From: JAWOJF01 sp046481785
Lineage (GTDB): Bacteria > Bacteroidota > Ignavibacteria > Ignavibacteriales > Ignavibacteriaceae
NCBI GenBank assembly: GCA_046481785.1
Contig: JAWOJF010000309.1
Coordinates: 1-10,063, forward strand
Length of the DNA stretch: 10,063 nucleotides
Direction of reading: 5' to 3'
The first letter of the stretch is position 1. Each line of letters starts with the position of its first letter. This document shows positions 8,207 through 10,063 of the stretch, one piece after another. Both the position numbers and the translations under genes were made by a program. The notes below the pieces were generated by a model, which was given only the letters and a program-made list of their open reading frames with translations, made no database searches and was not told the origin of the DNA.

Positions 8207-8211
8207 CTCCT
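8207..8211 (-). promoter_or_regulatory. Shine-Dalgarno of the TonB-receptor gene
   Basis: On the minus strand AGGAG lies seven bases upstream of the ATG at 8199, which decides the start and keeps the full signal peptide. No promoter is obvious in the 64-base gap upstream, in keeping with read-through from the TPR gene. Confidence 0.75.
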
Positions 8212-8263
8212 GTATCTCTTCTTTTATAATACCAGTAGCTTATATTATTCAGACACCTTATGT

Positions 8264-9040
8264 TTACCTGTTGCTTATCTCTTTATCAACCTGGGGAAGA
8301 AGGACGTGTTTCACCCATCCATATTCCGGTTCTTCGGCTAATGCTTTTTTATATGTAAATACTGCCGCATCATAATTCTCCAGTTCAACTAGAGTTCTTC
8401 CTTTCCACGCCAGAGCTTCAACATATGCCCATCCAGGCGTAAGCGGATCATTTTCCTGGTTCTCAGACAGCTTAATTGCCTGATTGAAATTTTTCAGGGC
8501 ATCATCATAACTGCCGCCGAAAATACCGGGAGTATTAAATTTCATCATTCCGCGTATAATATAGCTGTATGGTTTGGATGGTTTCTGTGCTTGTACATCA
8601 TCAAGCAACGAATGGATTTTGGGAGATAGCGTAACTGCACTCATAGCACTGACGGCAATTTTCATCATATATATTCCGGCAAGAAGAGTTTTCCCATCAG
8701 CCATAAATGATTTATCGTTACTCAGTATTTCTGCATTTGATACAGCATTATCATAATACTTGTCAAACAAAGTACCATCGCCTTTCAAATTCATTTCAAG
8801 ATATTTGTAATCGAGAAGTGTCATATAATAGAGGGGGAGGAGTGATGTTTTATCTGAATTATAAAGCTTTTCAAAAATATTACGGGCGTTTAAAAGTACG
8901 TCCTTATCATAACTCATGTATGCCTGCATTGCTAAAGCTTTTGCTTTGTTAATTTCTTCTTCTGAATTATGCTGAGCATGAAGATTTATTCCGGTAAACA
9001 GAACGAATAAGTAAGCGAACAACACAAATAAATGTTTCAT
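8264..9040 (-). CDS. secreted TPR protein paired with a TonB receptor
   Basis: The 258-residue product has a signal peptide (1-22, hydrophobic, ending LHA before QHN) and no lipobox Cys, so it should be periplasmic or attached to the envelope in another way. Helical TPR-like repeats fill the rest: about 31-62, 67-105, 158-191 (with PGIFGGSYDDALKNFNQAI; the FGG at 174-176 recalls the P-x-x-GG pattern of periplasmic TPR proteins such as the TatT type) and a clear TPR at 208-240 (AWKGRTLVELENYDAAVFTYKKALAEEP). TPRs mediate protein contacts, so a role as a periplasmic partner of the adjacent receptor or of an exported substrate is reasonable but inferred. A strong AGGAG precedes the ATG by seven bases, and an operator-like motif lies just upstream of it. 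Confidence 0.82.
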   Translation of the reverse strand: MKHLFVLFAYLFVLFTGINLHAQHNSEEEINKAKALAMQAYMSYDKDVLLNARNIFEKLYNSDKTSLLPLYYMTLLDYKYLEMNLKGDGTLFDKYYDNAVSNAEILSNDKSFMADGKTLLAGIYMMKIAVSAMSAVTLSPKIHSLLDDVQAQKPSKPYSYIIRGMMKFNTPGIFGGSYDDALKNFNQAIKLSENQENDPLTPGWAYVEALAWKGRTLVELENYDAAVFTYKKALAEEPEYGWVKHVLLPQVDKEISNR

Positions 9041-9047
9041 GGTAATT

Positions 9048-9052
9048 CTCCT
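9048..9052 (-). promoter_or_regulatory. Shine-Dalgarno of the TPR gene
   Basis: Minus-strand AGGAG sits seven bases before the ATG at 9040, the strongest ribosome site in the cluster together with that of the receptor. The operator-like motif ends only five bases upstream of it. Confidence 0.75.
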
Positions 9053-9056
9053 TTTG

Positions 9057-9082
9057 TTATAAAGTACTTTAAAATATAAAGT
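9057..9082. promoter_or_regulatory. operator-like motif A, upstream of the TPR gene
   Basis: The sequence TTATAAAGTACTTT, four bases (AAAA), then TATAAAGT contains the perfect palindrome AAAGTACTTT and a third AAAGT half-site, giving three half-sites in 26 bases. It matches site B at all 22 defined positions with identical spacing. It lies between the regulator gene and the TPR gene, 17 bases from the TPR ATG. A possible -7 element (minus-strand TAACTTTA, 9084-9077, 7 of 8 to TAnnTTTG) overlaps it, so binding there would block the promoter. This is inferred as the winged-helix regulator's site. Confidence 0.65.
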
Positions 9083-9098
9083 TATAAGGCAAAATTTT

Positions 9099-9395
9099 TT
9101 ATTTTTTAATTAATTTCTCTAATTGTTCAATATATGCTTCAAAAGCTTTCCTTCCTGTTTTGGTAAGGGAGTATATAGTTTTAGGTTTCCTGTCAACAAA
9201 ATCCTTCTGCACAGTTATATAAGCAGCCTCTTCAAGTTTTTTAAGATGAACACTTAGGTTCCCATCAGTAGTATTTACTTTTTCTTTAATGAAAACAAAT
9301 TCGGCTTCCTCAACTGTAACAAGCAGAGCCATTATTGCAAGTCTGATTCTTGAATGAATTATATCATTCAACTGCTGATAATCAAAATCATTCAC
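9099..9395 (-). CDS. winged-helix transcriptional regulator (HTH_34 / ArsR-MarR-like)
   Basis: The 98-residue protein is almost entirely one winged-helix domain of the type classed as PF13601 (HTH_34). SRIRLAIMALL (15-25) is the first helix, FVFIKEKVN (33-41) the second, and TDGNLSVHLKKLEEAAYI (43-60) the recognition helix with the family's T-D-G-N-L-S-x-H-L-x-K-L-E core. The wing is VQKDFVDRKPKTIYSLTKTG (62-81), followed by a terminal helix likely used for dimerisation. It has no ligand-binding or receiver domain and no obvious metal site. It starts at GTG (9393-9395), because the next Met is inside helix 1; this GTG shares one base with the stop of the upstream membrane-protein gene (TAGTG). 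It is most likely a small dimeric DNA-binding protein acting on sites A and B. Confidence 0.9.
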   Translation of the reverse strand: MNDFDYQQLNDIIHSRIRLAIMALLVTVEEAEFVFIKEKVNTTDGNLSVHLKKLEEAAYITVQKDFVDRKPKTIYSLTKTGRKAFEAYIEQLEKLIKK

Positions 9396-9988
9396 TATGC
9401 TACCGCAATTTCCTTTTTATATTTTTTATAAAGAATAATTCCGGGTATAGTTTGGAAAAATATCATTAAAATAGCCATAATTAAAAACTGATGAACATTC
9501 ATAACGAAAAACATTATAATTGCACCGCCCCACCAGCCAAAGGACAGATTAGTAAACCATTTGGATTTAGTAATATTTCCTGAAATGAAATATGCTGAGC
9601 CGACAACAACCGAAATAAGAGGACTGATAGCCATTGGGCTGATAGCACCAGAGGCAGGTCCGAGAAAACCGATCAATGTCATCGCAATTCCTGATGCCAG
9701 CCATACATGCATAACAATTTTCTTGTGGTAGCCATGCGGGGCTTTATTTTTTAATTTTCTTCCATTAAAAAATGACAAGATCCAGCCGAGTGAGATAAGG
9801 GCTACCCACAACCAAAAAAAACTAAAGTGGACCTTAGATAGAATGAGAATATACTGGAGCATCATCCCTGTAATAACAATAACACCCCAAAGAATGTAAT
9901 CCAATCCGTTATAAATAAAATCACGTTTAGTTTCTTCAATCACCTGCCGTATAAACTGAAGTTCTTCTAAAGCTGTTTTCTCGTCCAT
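9395..9988 (-). CDS. six-helix integral membrane protein, partner of the regulator
   Basis: The 197-residue protein opens with a charged amphipathic helix (5-22, ALEELQFIRQVIEETKRD) predicted in the cytosol, then six hydrophobic segments at about 29-50, 55-75, 91-110, 116-137, 146-164 and 167-186, and ends in a Lys-rich cytosolic tail (KKYKKE). There is no signal peptide, no catalytic motif and no recognised transporter signature. It is unassigned. Its stop overlaps the regulator's GTG start by one base, and a strong promoter with site B precedes it, so the two are almost certainly one operon. A role in sensing or holding the regulator at the membrane is an attractive guess based on position, with nothing in the sequence that proves it. 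Another possibility is that it is simply a target of the regulator. Confidence 0.8.
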   Translation of the reverse strand: MDEKTALEELQFIRQVIEETKRDFIYNGLDYILWGVIVITGMMLQYILILSKVHFSFFWLWVALISLGWILSFFNGRKLKNKAPHGYHKKIVMHVWLASGIAMTLIGFLGPASGAISPMAISPLISVVVGSAYFISGNITKSKWFTNLSFGWWGGAIIMFFVMNVHQFLIMAILMIFFQTIPGIILYKKYKKEIAVA

Positions 9989-9998
9989 TTCTTACCCT

Positions 9999-10024
9999 TT
10001 ATAAAGTACTTTGTTTTATAAAGT
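9999..10024. promoter_or_regulatory. operator-like motif B, upstream of the membrane protein/regulator operon
   Basis: TTATAAAGTACTTT, four bases (GTTT), then TATAAAGT is a second copy of motif A. It begins 10 bases upstream of the membrane-protein ATG and directly abuts the -7 element of the promoter on its other side, so it covers the expected transcription start. That geometry suits a repressor, and an autoregulatory loop, if the regulator binds here. Confidence 0.68.
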
Positions 10025-10055
10025 CAAATTTACATTACTGGAATATCATTGTCAA
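10025..10055 (-). promoter_or_regulatory. promoter of the membrane protein/regulator operon
   Basis: Read on the minus strand, TTGACA (10055-10050) is followed by 17 bases and then TAAATTTG (10032-10025). The first matches the consensus -35/-33 element; the second fits both TAAATT for a sigma-70-type -10 and the Bacteroidota TAnnTTTG. Expected start is about 10018, inside motif B. A weak ribosome site (GGGTAAG) precedes the ATG at 9988. Confidence 0.65.
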
Positions 10056-10063
10056 ATTAATTC

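Noticed and set aside
8225..8248. ATAAT ... ATTAT inverted repeat between the TPR and receptor genes
   Set aside because: Five A/T pairs with a long loop are expected by chance at this base composition; it does not support a terminator or operator.
8574..8952. Short + strand frames opposite the TPR gene (8574-8756, 8707-8952)
   Set aside because: They are antisense to a gene with a strong ribosome site, signal peptide and TPR repeats, and show no features of their own.
5989..9040. SusC/SusD-type polysaccharide utilisation pair
   Set aside because: The receptor is shorter than SusC-type proteins and the neighbour is a TPR protein without a lipobox; no glycan enzyme genes are present.

Overview
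The window is an AT-rich stretch of chromosome from a Gram-negative, diderm bacterium, most likely of the Bacteroidota/Ignavibacteria (FCB) group. The indications are a TonB-dependent receptor with an N-terminal carboxypeptidase-regulatory-like domain, signal peptides ending in -AQ or -PQ, a TolB-propeller/BamA-type barrel fusion, a PEGA-domain envelope protein, and a promoter whose -7 element reads TAAATTTG (the Bacteroidota-type TAnnTTTG). This placement is inference; there is no rRNA or other decisive marker. I see no tRNA, rRNA, CRISPR array, insertion sequence or phage gene, and coding density is high.

Positions 1-3740 (+ strand) hold three tightly packed cell-envelope genes: the 3' part of a TolB-like propeller plus BamA/Omp85-type outer-membrane protein, a lipoprotein that reads as an eight-bladed PQQ/BamB-like propeller, and a PEGA-domain protein with two C-terminal hydrophobic segments. 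Positions 3833-5897 (+ strand) hold a second overlapping run: prmC (release-factor glutamine methyltransferase), dtd (D-aminoacyl-tRNA deacylase, TTG start), and a lipoprotein built from six exact-length 26-residue YD-like repeats. The two translation-quality genes are conventional housekeeping genes; the lipoprotein is of unknown function.

Positions 5989-9988 (- strand) converge on that run and form what looks like a small self-contained regulon: a six-helix membrane protein and a winged-helix (HTH_34-type) regulator, coupled by a one-base TAG/GTG overlap, followed by a secreted TPR protein and a TonB-dependent receptor. The most interesting signal in the window is non-coding. The same bipartite 26-base motif (TTATAAAGTACTTT, four variable bases, TATAAAGT) lies immediately upstream of both the membrane-protein gene and the TPR gene. 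In the first case it directly abuts a good promoter. The simplest reading is that the regulator binds both sites, controlling its own operon and the TPR/receptor genes, with the membrane protein as a possible signal input. The convergent junction (5898-5988) holds two near-identical mini-palindromes that also pair with each other, probably a bidirectional terminator.
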